A stretch of 64,000 bases of DNA, from positions 42,024,654 to 42,088,653 of the forward strand of contig NC_084886.1 in NCBI RefSeq assembly GCF_958979055.1, written 5' to 3'. The DNA comes from Alnus glutinosa. Lineage: Eukaryota; Streptophyta; Magnoliopsida; Fagales; Betulaceae. The notes under the pieces are model-generated. The model was not told where the DNA came from. It ran no database searches and worked only from the letters and a program-made list of their open reading frames with translations. Made by a program: the position numbers and the translations under genes. Within the stretch, counting starts at the first letter, position 1. Every line of letters begins with the position of its first letter. Of this stretch, positions 44,489-56,800 are shown one piece after another.

Positions 44489-47400
44489 ATGTCTGAGAAA
44501 CCATCTGTGCCAGACCTTGAAGCCATGCCAGTTTCTGGACTTTTTAAGAAGTTGAAGCGCTTGAGACTCTTTGAGCCCTCCGTGGGTGTTCTAGGATTCG
44601 TAATTGTTACTGTCGGCGTGATTTGCTGCTTCTTCTACTTGGATTACAGAACAGTGGCTAAAGGATTCCTATTTCCCGGTCAGTCAGAGAGGTTCGTGTG
44701 GTTGAAGATCAAAGGGTCCGGTGAGGATCAAAGGGTTGAGTTTCTTGAACAAAAGGGTGGCCGCTGTGATATATTTGAAGGGGATTGGGTGTGGGATGAG
44801 AACTATCCGTTGTATCAGTCCAAAGATTGCAGATTTTTAGATCAAGGATTTCGTTGTTCTGAGAACGGGAGACCTGATTTGTTTTACACCAAGTGGAGAT
44901 GGCAACCTAAAGATTGCAACTTGCCCAGGTTCTTATTATAATGTTTATTTTACGTTGGTTTTAGCACTGTTTGGTTACTGAGAAAATGAGGGAAGAAGGG
45001 AATGAATTGTAATTTTGGGCCTAAAAGAGGAAAGAAATTGAAATATTAAGAATGCCAAATATTTAGGACCTAAGAGAATGATTTTACTCTCGGCAACTAG
45101 AAGGTTGAATCATTCTTGTTCGCTTTTCTATTTTTCACGCTACGAGGCTAGCCAAAAAGACAATTAGATTATTTCAATTGAACCTTTCGTACGTTGGAAA
45201 AAAGAAGGATAGAAATTACTACACTTTGAAATTGTCTTCTTTATTATTTCAAGGATATGATTATTTTACTTGTGATTTTTTGATTGGATGTATGTTATGT
45301 CCGTAGCTTGCTTAATTTGATTTCTCCGTCAGTCCTAGTAATTGTGGACTTTCTTTCAAATTTACTTATCTCTGAAAGTAACTCCCTTGTTAGCTTCACC
45401 TTAAACCTCTACAAGTGGACATGCAGAGGCGGAAAACGTTAAGATTTTACTATGAACATTTTTTATTTTCTGTCATTTTCTTGACTTTTCTTAGCAACCA
45501 AACGTAGGGAGACTATTTCAGTTGAGAAATTTTCATTGGCTATTGATAAAAAACTACTTCTCCCAAGCTTGAACTTAGGGGAGTGGGGAATTTACTCATT
45601 TGATTAATTCTAATAGTTGTCCTTGGTGTCTCTAACTGTTATTTTAGTTTGATTTCTATGTGAGTACTGATGGACGTAATTATCAAGCGAAATTTATCTG
45701 CTGCTCTATGAAAATGACAATCTGTTTTAGTTTCGCCTTAGTATTAAATTTCTTCTATAAGCGGATATTCTGGCTAGGGAAAAAAATGGTTTAATTTTCC
45801 AATGCCATTTAAATTATTCCATTATTCTTAAATTTTTGTCTTTTCTCTTCCTGCTTCCCACCAAGTTCTTCTTTTTGGTTGTTTGTTAATGTTGCTTTCC
45901 TAGATTTGGAATGCTTCCACTGTACGCTAGCTTTGCCCGTGAACCTTTGGATGATGATAATTAAGATTTTCCAACAAAGACAAATTCCTTTTGCTTTTGG
46001 AAATTGAAATTCTTTTGCTTTATCTTGCTGTATAGCTTCTTTTGTTAGTAAGTTGTGATGTTACATGGTTATCTGTTTGATACCTTTACTCTCTTGTCTT
46101 TTCATTTCTAGTCTTGTACCTCTCAGTTTTGATTCCAAAGATTAAAAAAAAAAACGTAAAACTAATTTGGATGTCATTTTTTTTTGTCACCAATGAAAAC
46201 AGGTTTGATGCAAAATTGATGTTGGAAAAACTGCGAAACAAAAGGCTAGTATTTGTTGGTGACTCAATTGGGAGAAACCAATGGGAGTCCCTCCTTTGCA
46301 TGCTCTCATCTGCAGTTCCTAACAAGGATTCAATCTATGAAGTAAATGGCAGTCCGATTACAAAGCACAAGGGATTCTTAGTGTTTAGGTTCAATGATTT
46401 CAACTGTACGGTGGAGTACTACAGGTCTCCGTTTCTTGTATTGCAGAGCCGGCCACCTCCGGGAGCTCCGCAAAAGGTGAGGACAACTTTGAAATTGGAT
46501 CAAATGGATTGGAACTCTGTGAATTGGAGAGATGCAGATGTGCTGGTCTTAAATACAGGGCACTGGTGGAATTATGAGAAGACCATAAGAGGGTAACTTA
46601 ATATACTACAAATTCTCTTTTAATTTTTGTTTACAAAGGTCATTTGCATTTGGCATGGGCTTCTTTTTTTTTCATTTCTTTTGTTTTTATTTTTCTAATA
46701 AATGAGTATGAATTTTCACTGGGCTGGTTTTGAAAATAATAAAAATTACATTGAAGGATCTCTGAAAGGAGCCAAGAGGCATTTTAAAGTCAAATTGGAT
46801 TACCTAACTGTTTCTTTTGACTTTGCTTCCCAAATAAGGATTGAGGTAAAATCCATACCTAATCAAAAGTTAATATGATACTATCTCATGGTGACTAACT
46901 GTAATACATTGGTCTCACATTGGGAAGATGAGTAGCCCACATAGAGGGAATGGTTTATAAATATACTCATGTGTGATAATCCTACATTGCTTATTTACTA
47001 GGTGAAACTGAGCTTTATAAGTGATTTTAAGAAAGCTCTAAATTGACTAGTACTTTTGAAGTAATAACGTAGATGTAGCTAGCTCTTTTTTTGGGTTGTT
47101 ACAAATGGTATCAGAGTCACTTAGTACGCTATACGGTATTAGAGCACTGCATTAGGTGAAACTGAGCTTTATAACTGATTCTAAGAAAGCTCTAAATTGA
47201 TTAGTATTTTTGAAGTAATAACGTGGATGTAACTAACTCTTTTTTTGGGTCGTTACAAATGGTATCAGAGTCACTTAGTACGCCATACGATATTAGAGCA
47301 TTGCATGATTTGGCCCTAACGAATACGTCATGAGATTAAAAGAGAGAAATTGTTACACCCCGGTCCCACATTGGGAAAATGAGTAGATAAAGACACTCAT

Positions 47401-48291
47401 AAGTGTTAAGTCCTACATTACTTACTTACTATGTAAAACTGAGTTTTATAAGTGATTATAAGAAAGTTCTAATTGACTAGTTTTTTTTTTTTTTTTGGTG
47501 ATAGAGCAGATGTGACTAGCACTTTTCCTGAGTCGTTTCACTAACTGCATGATCAAATGGCCTCCTAATAGGAATATAGTATTATAGGATTATCTAAAAC
47601 TGTTTCTACTTTATTAGATACATGACACATCAATGAACCTTCAGTGGAAATTTAGAGATTTGGATAGTCGATCACCTTTTTGTGGGTAAGAGCATTCCTA
47701 ATAGCCTCACTAAATTTTACTCACCAAAGTAGCTAAAAATCACTTTTCTCTATTCTGGTGAGCCACTTTTTTAAAGTTTCCCCAGAAGCCTCACCATTTT
47801 AACCATTCACTATCATTATTCCATTTAAATAATACTTTTTCAGATTTCTTTATTCTTTCTCTATTTAATCTTTTTATATAACAAACTACCATATATTTTC
47901 ATCTTGAGATTATAGCATTGCTAAGAAATTCACTGAAGTTTTCATTTGCTTCTCAACCAAATTCAAGAAAGAAATAAAGAAAAGACAAATGAAAGAACTA
48001 CAAAGTTTATGTCAGGGACAAAGAAACCTTCATGTTCATGAAATAGGGATATCATCGTGTGAGAGATGGGAGATGGGAGAAGAAAATGGGAGAAAACATG
48101 AAAAAAGTGTGTTGTGATCATGTGAGAGAGAAATGAGAAATAAAATTGGTGAGAGAGTTGGTGAGTGAATACTACTCATCAAAATTGGTGAGTATTTTCA
48201 CTCACCAAAACTTTTTGGTTATAGTGGAGAGGCTACTAGGAATGCTCTAATACAAAAGAATATGAAATTCTAGATAGTAAATCAATTACAG

Positions 48292-48357
<66 letters not shown>

Positions 48358-48842
48358 TGCTTATAACAACATTACTTCTGAGAGAAGTCTTTTGTTTTTG
48401 CCTCCCTACGTGGCTGTTTGTGATTGTGCTTTGCTATTCTTCTCCAGGAGTTTCACTTATTTGTCATGTTTGATCTTTCAATATACTTACCAATAAAAGA
48501 TCTCTCAATTCAAGGAGCTGTTGTGGAAAAGACTTATGATGCCCTGATACTTATTGTTTGGGCTGCATAAATGGGCCCTTTCAATTATGAATTTTATCTA
48601 AAACATGATGGTATGGGTGCTTGAACCTACTGATGGTGGGTCTCCTCGGCTTACTTCAATAGCAAATGGACCCTACATCCTATTGTTTTTCCTAATTCCA
48701 ATTGCAATGAGATTTGCCTAGATATGAGGCCTTCCAATAAATCTCGGATGTGACTTTTGCACTTTATCTTTTTTGATTGTGGGACTGAATAGATGGCATG
48801 AAGGAGAAGGCTAATTGTTAGGTAGTGTGGCTTAGTTGGTTG

Positions 48843-48904
<62 letters not shown>

Positions 48905-49560
48905 GGTAGAGAAAAGATTAAAAATCCATACATTTTGTTCAGGGGTTGTTACTTCCAGGAAGGCGCAGAGGTAAAGATGGATATGAAAGTTGAACATGCA
49001 TATAGGAAGTCCATAGAGACTGTGGTGCATTGGATACAAACTAAATTGAATTCAAGCAAGACCCAGGTTTTTTTTCGCACGTATGCCCCTGTACATTTCA
49101 GGTTCGCTTCGTTTCTTGAAGCAATTGTTGTTTCCAGTATTCATTGTGTATTATGTGTCCTATTTGGGGAGGTAAATTGCTATATTATGTATTATGCAGG
49201 GGAGGGGATTGGAGGGCTGGGGGAAACTGTCACATGGAGACACTTCCAGAGCTGGGATCCTCGTTAGTGCCTTCTGATTCTTGGGCGCAATTCAAAATAG
49301 CCAATGCCATGTTATCAGCTCACATAAACACATCAGAAGCAGTGAAATTTGAGATGTTGAATGTAACCCATATGAGTGCAAGGAGAAAAGATGGGCATTC
49401 ATCTCTATATTATCTGGGTCCTGATACAGGCCCTGCACCTATCCATCGTCAGGATTGCAGCCATTGGTGCCTGCCTGGAGTCCCTGACACTTGGAATGAG
49501 CTACTCTATGCGCTTTTCCTTAAGCGCCAGGCTACTCACTCCTGGAACTCATCAAAGTAA
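44489..49560 (+). CDS. TBL: Trichome birefringence-like (TBL10/11-type) wall polysaccharide O-acetyltransferase
   Basis: Four exons join in phase to 449 codons: 44489-44928, 46203-46592, 48943-49101 and 49200-49560 (GT-AG introns). It is a type II Golgi membrane protein: a basic cytosolic tail, one transmembrane span (about 32-51), then the TBL/PMR5 N domain with paired cysteines (from [14 protein letters not shown], about 91-104). The esterase-like DUF231 domain follows, with GDS at 166-168 ([12 protein letters not shown]) and DxxH at 415-418 (DCSHWCLPG); together these supply the catalytic Ser, Asp and His. Family members O-acetylate xylan, mannan or pectin. The exact substrate here is inferred only from resemblance to TBL10/TBL11. 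Intron 2 holds a TRIM, a MITE and two microsatellites, yet all exons are intact. Confidence 0.93.
46900..47540 (+). mobile_element. TRIM retrotransposon in TBL intron 2, with an extra partial LTR
   Basis: The 5' LTR (46900-47103, TGTAATAC...GTTACA) is followed after two bases by the primer-binding site TGGTATCAGAG (47106-47116). The 3' LTR (47351-47540, TGTTACACC...) is preceded by a purine tract (ATTAAAAGAGAGAAA). The 5-bp duplication CTAAC flanks the element (46895-46899 and 47541-47545). Between the LTRs, a second copy of the LTR 3' half plus TGGTATCAGAG (47153-47270) is inserted in tandem. Non-coding. Confidence 0.85.
47690..48247. mobile_element. PIF/Harbinger-type MITE in TBL intron 2
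   Basis: The terminal inverted repeats are GAGCATTCCTAATAGCCTC and GAGCATTCCTAGTAGCCTC, with TAA duplications at 47687-47689 and 48248-48250. The 558-bp element is non-coding and its internal repeats include 'actcaccaaa'. It has the same end type as the MITE in AILP1 intron 1. Confidence 0.85.
48294..48352. repeat. (TA)n microsatellite in TBL intron 2
   Basis: About 29 TA units, 45 bases after the MITE. Confidence 0.95.
48846..48902. repeat. (TC)n microsatellite just before TBL exon 3
   Basis: About 28 TC units end 40 bases before the exon 3 acceptor. The run could act as an extended polypyrimidine tract, and length variation could affect splicing. Confidence 0.95.
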
Positions 49561-50194
49561 TCAGGTGTAGGTAGATCGATGAAGAAAGCCTCTTATTTTT
49601 ATATGCTACAGAGAATTATGCAAAAGAAAGAGACTAAAGAAAACAACAGATAGTGTGTCAGATGCATGCAAGAGTTTTGCAGTGAGGGTCGCAAGGCTGT
49701 CTCAGATTTTGATGTTGATAGATAGATGGGATTCTGAGGATATCAGATTTTTAGGTAGAGAAGAGAAGTCCAATTTCAGGTTCAGATGGGTGAACAAGGA
49801 TTTCTGGAATAAAGAGTTCTGATACTGTAAAGAAACATTCACACATTGGATATTCATTGGGATTATATCAGGTGGTATAAGTTCATTTGGGAAAAAGATA
49901 CGTAATTTACCAAATTTTGTCTATATTTTATGATTTGTATCAAAGGACTAAACGTTTAGTTCCTTATTTTTTTTTTTTTTCTGACAATAAATCTCACAAT
50001 TCCAACTCTGCCTATCAATTGAGAAGAGTTTTACAAGGAAAAAGCACTTCACTAAACAGCCATGGATGATAAGAGACCCAACCCATAATACCTTCGACCA
50101 TGGTGGGGGCTTACAGCTTTCAGATCCTGAGCTAATGTCTAGTAGGCACGTATTAATCATGTCATTAATATTTTAAAAATGACATAATTATTTT

Positions 50195-50352
50195 ATAAAC
50201 TGGTTTGTAGAAAATTTCATTCAACCCACATATAAAAAAGACACATGTTCTTAATGCTATTAAAAAAACATGTAAGAAACACTACATGCCAATGGACACA
50301 TGTCAATTTTATATATGGGTTGTAAAAAATTTCCTAAAAACCAGTTTGTAAG
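50195..50352. mobile_element. Small hairpin MITE downstream of TBL
   Basis: The left arm AACTGGTTTGTAGAAAATTT with CAACCCACATATA is the imperfect inverse of the right arm TATATGGGTTGTAAAAAATTTCC with ACCAGTTT. Inner ACACATGT motifs also pair. About 158 bp, non-coding. Confidence 0.6.
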
Positions 50353-50818
50353 AAATTTTTATCCTCTTAAAAAGATTAAACAAGGATTACACTTTGCTTG
50401 TTAAGGTATTTTGAGGGGTAATTTTTTTTTTTTTGAGTTGAAAAAATATTTTGATGTTCATGTTGTTTGTTAGTGTTTGTGTTTTGAGAAAATAAAACAA
50501 AAACCTTTCATACCCAAAACCAAAACTTTCTTTAACAACACTCCAAATATTATACGGATCTTTTGTTAAACCTATATTATTATTATTTTTTTTTATTATT
50601 ATTATTATTTTTTTTGAAATAAGTATAAGTTCTGTTGAGTGTGTGAGGGATGTGCAAATTTGGTATTAAAAGTTTCACAAGGCAAGCGTAAAAGCCAAGC
50701 TACCACTGCCGTTGTATCACACAACAGTGCCCATTTGTGTGAAATTCCGAATTCCTACTTTTGGGACTTTAGCTTCCAGGCTTTATAGCCGAGCAGAATC
50801 CCAGTCTGAGTGATTGTA

Positions 50819-53800
50819 ATGGCCGACGCCGAGGCGCAACCAAGCCGATCGAGGGACCTAGATAAGCTCCTCCTCCGACCGGGCCATCTCGTCGGCGCTA
50901 ACTTCGAACCGGGCCAAGAAGTAAACTCTCTATCACTCTCTCTGCGTCATTTTCACAAACACTATCTTTGCAATTTCATTTACTATATGTGTTTTCTTTC
51001 TTTATTCATTTTTTGGGTTTTTGCAGTTGAGAAATGACCTTGCACAATATGCCAAAGTGTTAGTGGTAGGGGCTGGTGGATTGGGCTGTGAGCTTCTAAA
51101 AGACTTGGCTCTCTCGGGTTTCGAAAATCTTGAGGTCATAGACATGGACAGAATCGAGGTCACCAACCTCAATCGCCAATTCCTCTTCAGGTACTTTCTT
51201 ATTCATTTTAATTTTTGTTTCCGATTTCTTTATATTTTTTCTTTTGGTTTTTTCTGAATCGAAGGTTGTTATTGCCAAATAGTTTTAATTTTTACTCTTA
51301 AGGAAGACTAAATGAATCACACCCATTTCATGGGTTATTTAGAAGATGGAGGAACACTCGGGCAAAGTAGGTGAATTTTGTTTATGTTGCAATTGTGGGT
51401 CGCTTTGCATCTTGGGGTTATCAAATGTGTTCATCGTTCAAATAAGATAGATTAATTGGTCAATGGATATCTATCCGTGTATACGTATGTATGTGTGCAA
51501 GTATTGATTGTTTAGATACATTGGGCACCTAATGAGTTCTGAAACCACGACCTCACCCTTTGGAACAGAGTAGATATAATGCTGGGGTAATGGGGGAAAT
51601 TAATGAAGGAATGCTGGGAGTAGTAGTAGTTGTATTAATGGTAGTAGAGCAAACAGTAATGGCAGAATTTGAGGTGCCATCCTCCAGGAGACAAAAGCAG
51701 TAAATGCTAATAGAGATAACCCTAATAACCTAGAAGCCTTATATTTATAGCCCCTTACAATTAAGCCCATTAATTCCTAGACAAAATAGACCCACCTAAG
51801 GCCCAACACACTAGTCCTTATTTACTAAGATCGGTGGCCCAGGTCTGCTGCCCAAAACGCACCGTTTGGACCCACTCCAACTGGAACACAACTCAGCTAC
51901 TGATAACCTTCTGAGCCGCGTGTCCCCACCGCAACTGCATTTCTTCCCCGAACTTCTCCCAGTCTCTTCACTTTTCCAAGACTCCATCTTTACCCTTCTT
52001 CTTCTCTCAGCACTGTGACAACTATCCCCCCGTTCAGAACACCTTGCCCACAAGGTGTGGGTAAGCATCCTTGAGACGGTGGTACTCCTCCCAAGTGGCG
52101 TCGTCGGAGGTTTGCCCCTCCCAGCGAACGAGTTCGTGCATCGACGGGAGGTAGTTTGGGTAAGGGCACCACCGCGGATCCAAGCTTCGGCTTCAGTTGG
52201 CTCACGTGGAAGACCGGGTGGATACGGGCCTCCGGCGGTAGCTCGATCTCATAGGCCACCTTCCCCACCTTCCAGAGCACCCGAAACGGCCCATAGAACC
52301 GAGGCGAAAGCTTCAAGGCGCGGCGATGGGCAATGGTGGTTTGGCGGTACGGCTGGAGTCTCAGGTAAACCCCTTGGCCCACCTTCAATTCACGCTCAGT
52401 CCTTTTTAGATCTGCATATTTTTTCATCCGCTGTTGGGCCTGCTTGATGTTGTGTTGGAGTAGTTGTAGGATTTGCTCACGGTTTCGGAGCACCTCGTCC
52501 ACCGCCTCCACGCGAGTGGTACCAGGAACATAGCTGAGGAGTCGCGGTGGTGGAACCCCGTAGACTGCCTCGTAGGGTGTCATTTTAATGGCTGAATGCC
52601 AACTGGTGGTATACCAATATTCGGCCCAGGGAAGCCAGTGGTTCCACTCCTTAGGATTGTCCTGTGCAAAACACCTTAGGTAGTTTTCTAGGCTTTTGTT
52701 CACCACTTCCGTCTGCCCGTCGGTCTGTGGGTGATAACTTGTGCTGAGCTTCAGTGAGGTTCCCTGCAACCGAAATAACTCTCTCCAGAATAGGCTAGTA
52801 AAAGTAGGATCCCGGTCGGAGACTATTGACTGGGGCATCCCATGGAGCTTAAAGATATTCTGTATGAATAGCTGAGCTACCTTAGCCGCGGTGTAAGGGT
52901 GAGAAAGGGCTGTAAAGTGGCTATACTTAGACAACCGGTCCACCACTACCAGAACCACGGAGTGCCCTAGTGAGAGAGGAAGGCCTTCAACAAAGTCCAT
53001 AGAGATGTCAGTCCAGACTCTGGTTGGGATGGGAAGGGGCTGAAGAAGCCCTGCTGGCCGAGTATTTTCATGCTTGTTTTGCTGGCAAATGTCACATTCC
53101 CTAATGAACCTCTTGATTTCCTTTCGCATGCCCTTCCAGTAGAAATCCCGCTTAGCCCTTTGAATGGTTTTGTCATACCCTGAATGCCCCGCCATTGGAT
53201 CACTGTGGACAAACTTGAGCACTTGGGCCTTGATCTCAGGAGACTGTCCTAAGACAATTTTTTGTTTATATAGTAAAATTCCATCTCGGGTTGAGTATTT
53301 CCTAATGTCCAGCTCATTTCTCAACCATTTCTACCATAGTGGTTGTAGGTCTTCATCACTCTGATACTGCTGCTTGAGTTCCTCAATCCATTCTGCCGTG
53401 GGAATAGACAGCAAGAAGAGGGTTCCATCTTCTTCCCAACCCTCCTTCCTTGATAGGGCATCGGCCACCCTGTTTTCCACTCCTTTCTTGTACTCTACTA
53501 CAAAGTCGTACCCGAGCAGTTTGGTGATCCATTTCTGCTGAAATGGCGTGCCAACTTTCTGTTCTAGTAGAAATTTTAGACTCTGTTGGTCAGTTTTTAC
53601 CACAAAGGGCTTGCCCAATAAGTATGGTCTCCACTTTTGGATTGTTGTCACCAAGGCGAACAGTTCCTTCTCATAAACTGACATGTGTAGGGCCTTGCCT
53701 TTAAGAGCCTTACTCAAAAAAGCTATCGGCCGATTACTCTGCATTAACACTGCTCCTATGCCCACCCCGTTAGCATCACATTCAATTAGGAATGGCTGGG

Positions 53801-56800
53801 AGAAATTCAGGAGGGCTAGAACAGGGGTTTGTGAAACTGCGTTCTTAAGGGCTTGAAAGGCTTCTCGGCCTAAATCAGTCCAAGTAAAAGAATTGTGGCG
53901 CAACATGGCTATTAAGGGTGCAGCTATGGATCTGTAACCTTTTATAAACTTCCGGTAGTAACCGGTAAGCCCTAGGAAACCCCCAAGTGCTTTGGTAGTT
54001 TTTGGGAGAGGCCAATCAATCATAGCTTGGATCTTCCTTGGATCAGCACAAACCCCCCCAGCCGAGATGATGTGGCCCAGATATTCCACCTTCGAACACC
54101 CGAACCTACACTTGGAGAGCTTGGCAAAAAGCTGGTGCTGTTTCAGCAAGGTCAAGGCCTTTGTGAGGTGTTCTAGGTGGGTGTCCATATCCTTACTGTA
54201 AATTAGGATATCATCAAAAAAAACTAGCACAAATTTCCGTAGGAAGGGCTGAAAAATGTGATTCATTAGACTTTGGAATGTGGACGGTGCATTGGTTAGC
54301 CCGAAGGGCATAACCAGAAACTCATAGTGCCCGGAATGGGTTCTAAAGGCTATTTTAGGTATATCGGATTCCACCACCCGAATTTGATGGTAGCCGGATC
54401 GAAGATCCAACTTAGAAAAAACCTTAGAGCCCCATAATTCGTCTAATAACTCATCAACCAAGGGAATTGGGAACTTATCTTTCACTGTCACCTTGTTGAG
54501 AGCCCGGTAGTCCATGCACATCCTCCATGTGCCGTCAGCCTTTCGCACAAGCAAGACCGGTGATGAAAAGGGGCTGTGACTCGTCCGGATCACCCCGGAG
54601 TCCAACAGCTCCTGGACTATGCGCTCTATTTCCTCTTTCTGGAAATAAGGGTATCGATAGGGCCGAACCGAGACGGGCTGAGCTCCGGCTTCCAGCGTAA
54701 TTGAATGGTCATGGGCTCTTGAGGGAGGAAGTCCCTTGGGCTCCTGAAAGATTCCAGCAAACTGTTCCAACACAACTGTTACTGGGCCCAGTATAGATGG
54801 CTGCTTGTCTGGCCTTAAACTTAATGATTGACCCTGTATCTCTCAGGTTTCCTGGCTGCCCGTTATTGAGTGGCCCACTAGATGTAGCAGCAGCCCTTTT
54901 TTCTTCAGCCTAGGGAGCTTAAAAGAATCTCCTCCTTCAAGGTTAACCCTAGGCCCCTGTCGTAGGCCTTGTAGGGTCCATGGTACTCCTCCCAAGGTGA
55001 ACTTCATAGTGAGGGCCGAAAAATCCCAGAGAATGGGCCCTAGGGTTCGGAGCCACTATATGCCCAAAACTGTGTCACACCCGGCCAGTGGTAGGATGAA
55101 CAAATCTGTCCGGAAAGTAACCCCTTGTAATTTAACCTCCACCTCCCTACTACGCCCGGGACTCGCCACTTCTTGACCATTAGCTATTTGGACAGTAATT
55201 CCGTCCCTAGGTTGAGGCTGGATTCCCAGCGAGGCTGCCAATTTTGCATCCATGAAATTGTGGGTACTCCCCGAGTCAATGAGGACAATAACCCTGTGGA
55301 AGCGGATGACTCCGACGATCCGCATGGTTTTCGGGCTTGGGGTTCCGGTAATGGCACTCAGCGAGATCTCCGAAAATTCCTCTAAGAAAAATTCCCCGGG
55401 GTCCTCCTCGGTTGGGATAACCGGGTTACCTTCTTCCTCCTCATCCCTCGATTAGGAACAGCTTGGGCACGGTGCATACATGGCCGCGAGTCCATTTGGA
55501 GTCACACGAGTAACACAAGCCACGACGGCGTCTCTCCTCCATTTGTGCCTGGGTGATTTTCTGCACCGGAACCAATGCCTGGTTCGGTTGTGGACCCCTA
55601 TTCGGATTGAACCCGTGTCTCACAGGGGCTTGTGAATTAGGCTTGGGTTGCCCCATTGAGGTAGCCCGAGGAAACATCCCCTTACCATTACCTAGAGGAA
55701 GCTCCGAGCTCATGCTCCGCGGGGAGTGGTTAAATGGGGTAGACCTCCACGGGGGTCTGACGCCACGTACCAGGCTGGACAGACACTCCTCCTGGATGCG
55801 AGCTAGGGAGTAAGCGTCTACTAAGGATTTTGGGTTGAACATCCGGACGGGTAGCCGGATTTCATCTTTTAACCCACCAAGAAAACAGCTGAGCTTATGC
55901 TCATCAGGTAGCCGGTGTACCTTAAGAGCAAGAATATCAAACCGGTTCTTGTAATCCTCTAAGGAACCCTCCTGGCTCAGCTTGGAAAGGGTTTCCATGG
56001 GATCGTCGTAGGGGCCCCGGCCGAACCTGATCTGAATTGCCCGGGTGAAATCCGTCCAAGAGGAGATCGCATTGCTGGCCTTGAGCTCCTGGAACCACAC
56101 CAGGGCTTTTCCATCCATGTGGAAGGCGCAAATGGAGAGACGTTGAGTGTCTGGTGTGCAATACATTTCAAAGAATTGCTCAGCCCGGCAACACCAAGTC
56201 TCAGGGTCTTCCCCGTCGAAACGTGGGAATTCCAGCCTAACAGTCTTGGGTTTAAGGCCTTCCCCGGAATAAGAACTTTCCGGGAAGGAATGGGACTCAC
56301 CGCCCAAGTTGGTGGGGGGTGGGTTAGGAATATGTGGGTGGGTATGGTTGTTTGGGTTAGGATGGTGGTGGATATGGTTGTTTGGGGAGTCGGTGTCTGA
56401 GTGGGTTTCAGTGTTTAGGATAGGTTGTTTTTCTGGGTCTCTGGGTCGGTCATCCATAAGGAGCTGTACCATCTGTGTTAGGCGGTCTACAGCCTCACGG
56501 GTGCTCTGAATTTCCGCCTGGGTGGCCATCTCAGCCTGAAGACTAGTAACTTGTCCTTGAAGCTGAGCCAACTGTTGAGAATCTTCAGCCATTGCAGTAG
56601 AACGGGTTTTCATAGGCTGGGATCGGGGGCTCTAATACCAAATTGGAACAGAGTAGATATAATGCTGGGGTAATGGGGGAAATTAATGAAGGAATGCTGG
56701 TAGTAGTAGTTGTATTAATGGTAGTTGAGCAAACAGTAATGGCAGAATTCGAGGTGCCACCCTCCAGGAGACAAAAGCAGTAAATGCTAATAGAGATAAC

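Noticed and set aside
47101-47280. Two separate TRIM insertions
   Set aside because: One CTAAC duplication flanks the whole unit and the internal LTR half lacks its own duplication, so one element with an internal tandem copy is simpler.
51990-53324. Reading the integrase frame into the LTR as a natural C-terminus
   Set aside because: The last 40 or so residues are out of frame relative to the chromodomain-like sequence and arise from a deletion/frameshift.
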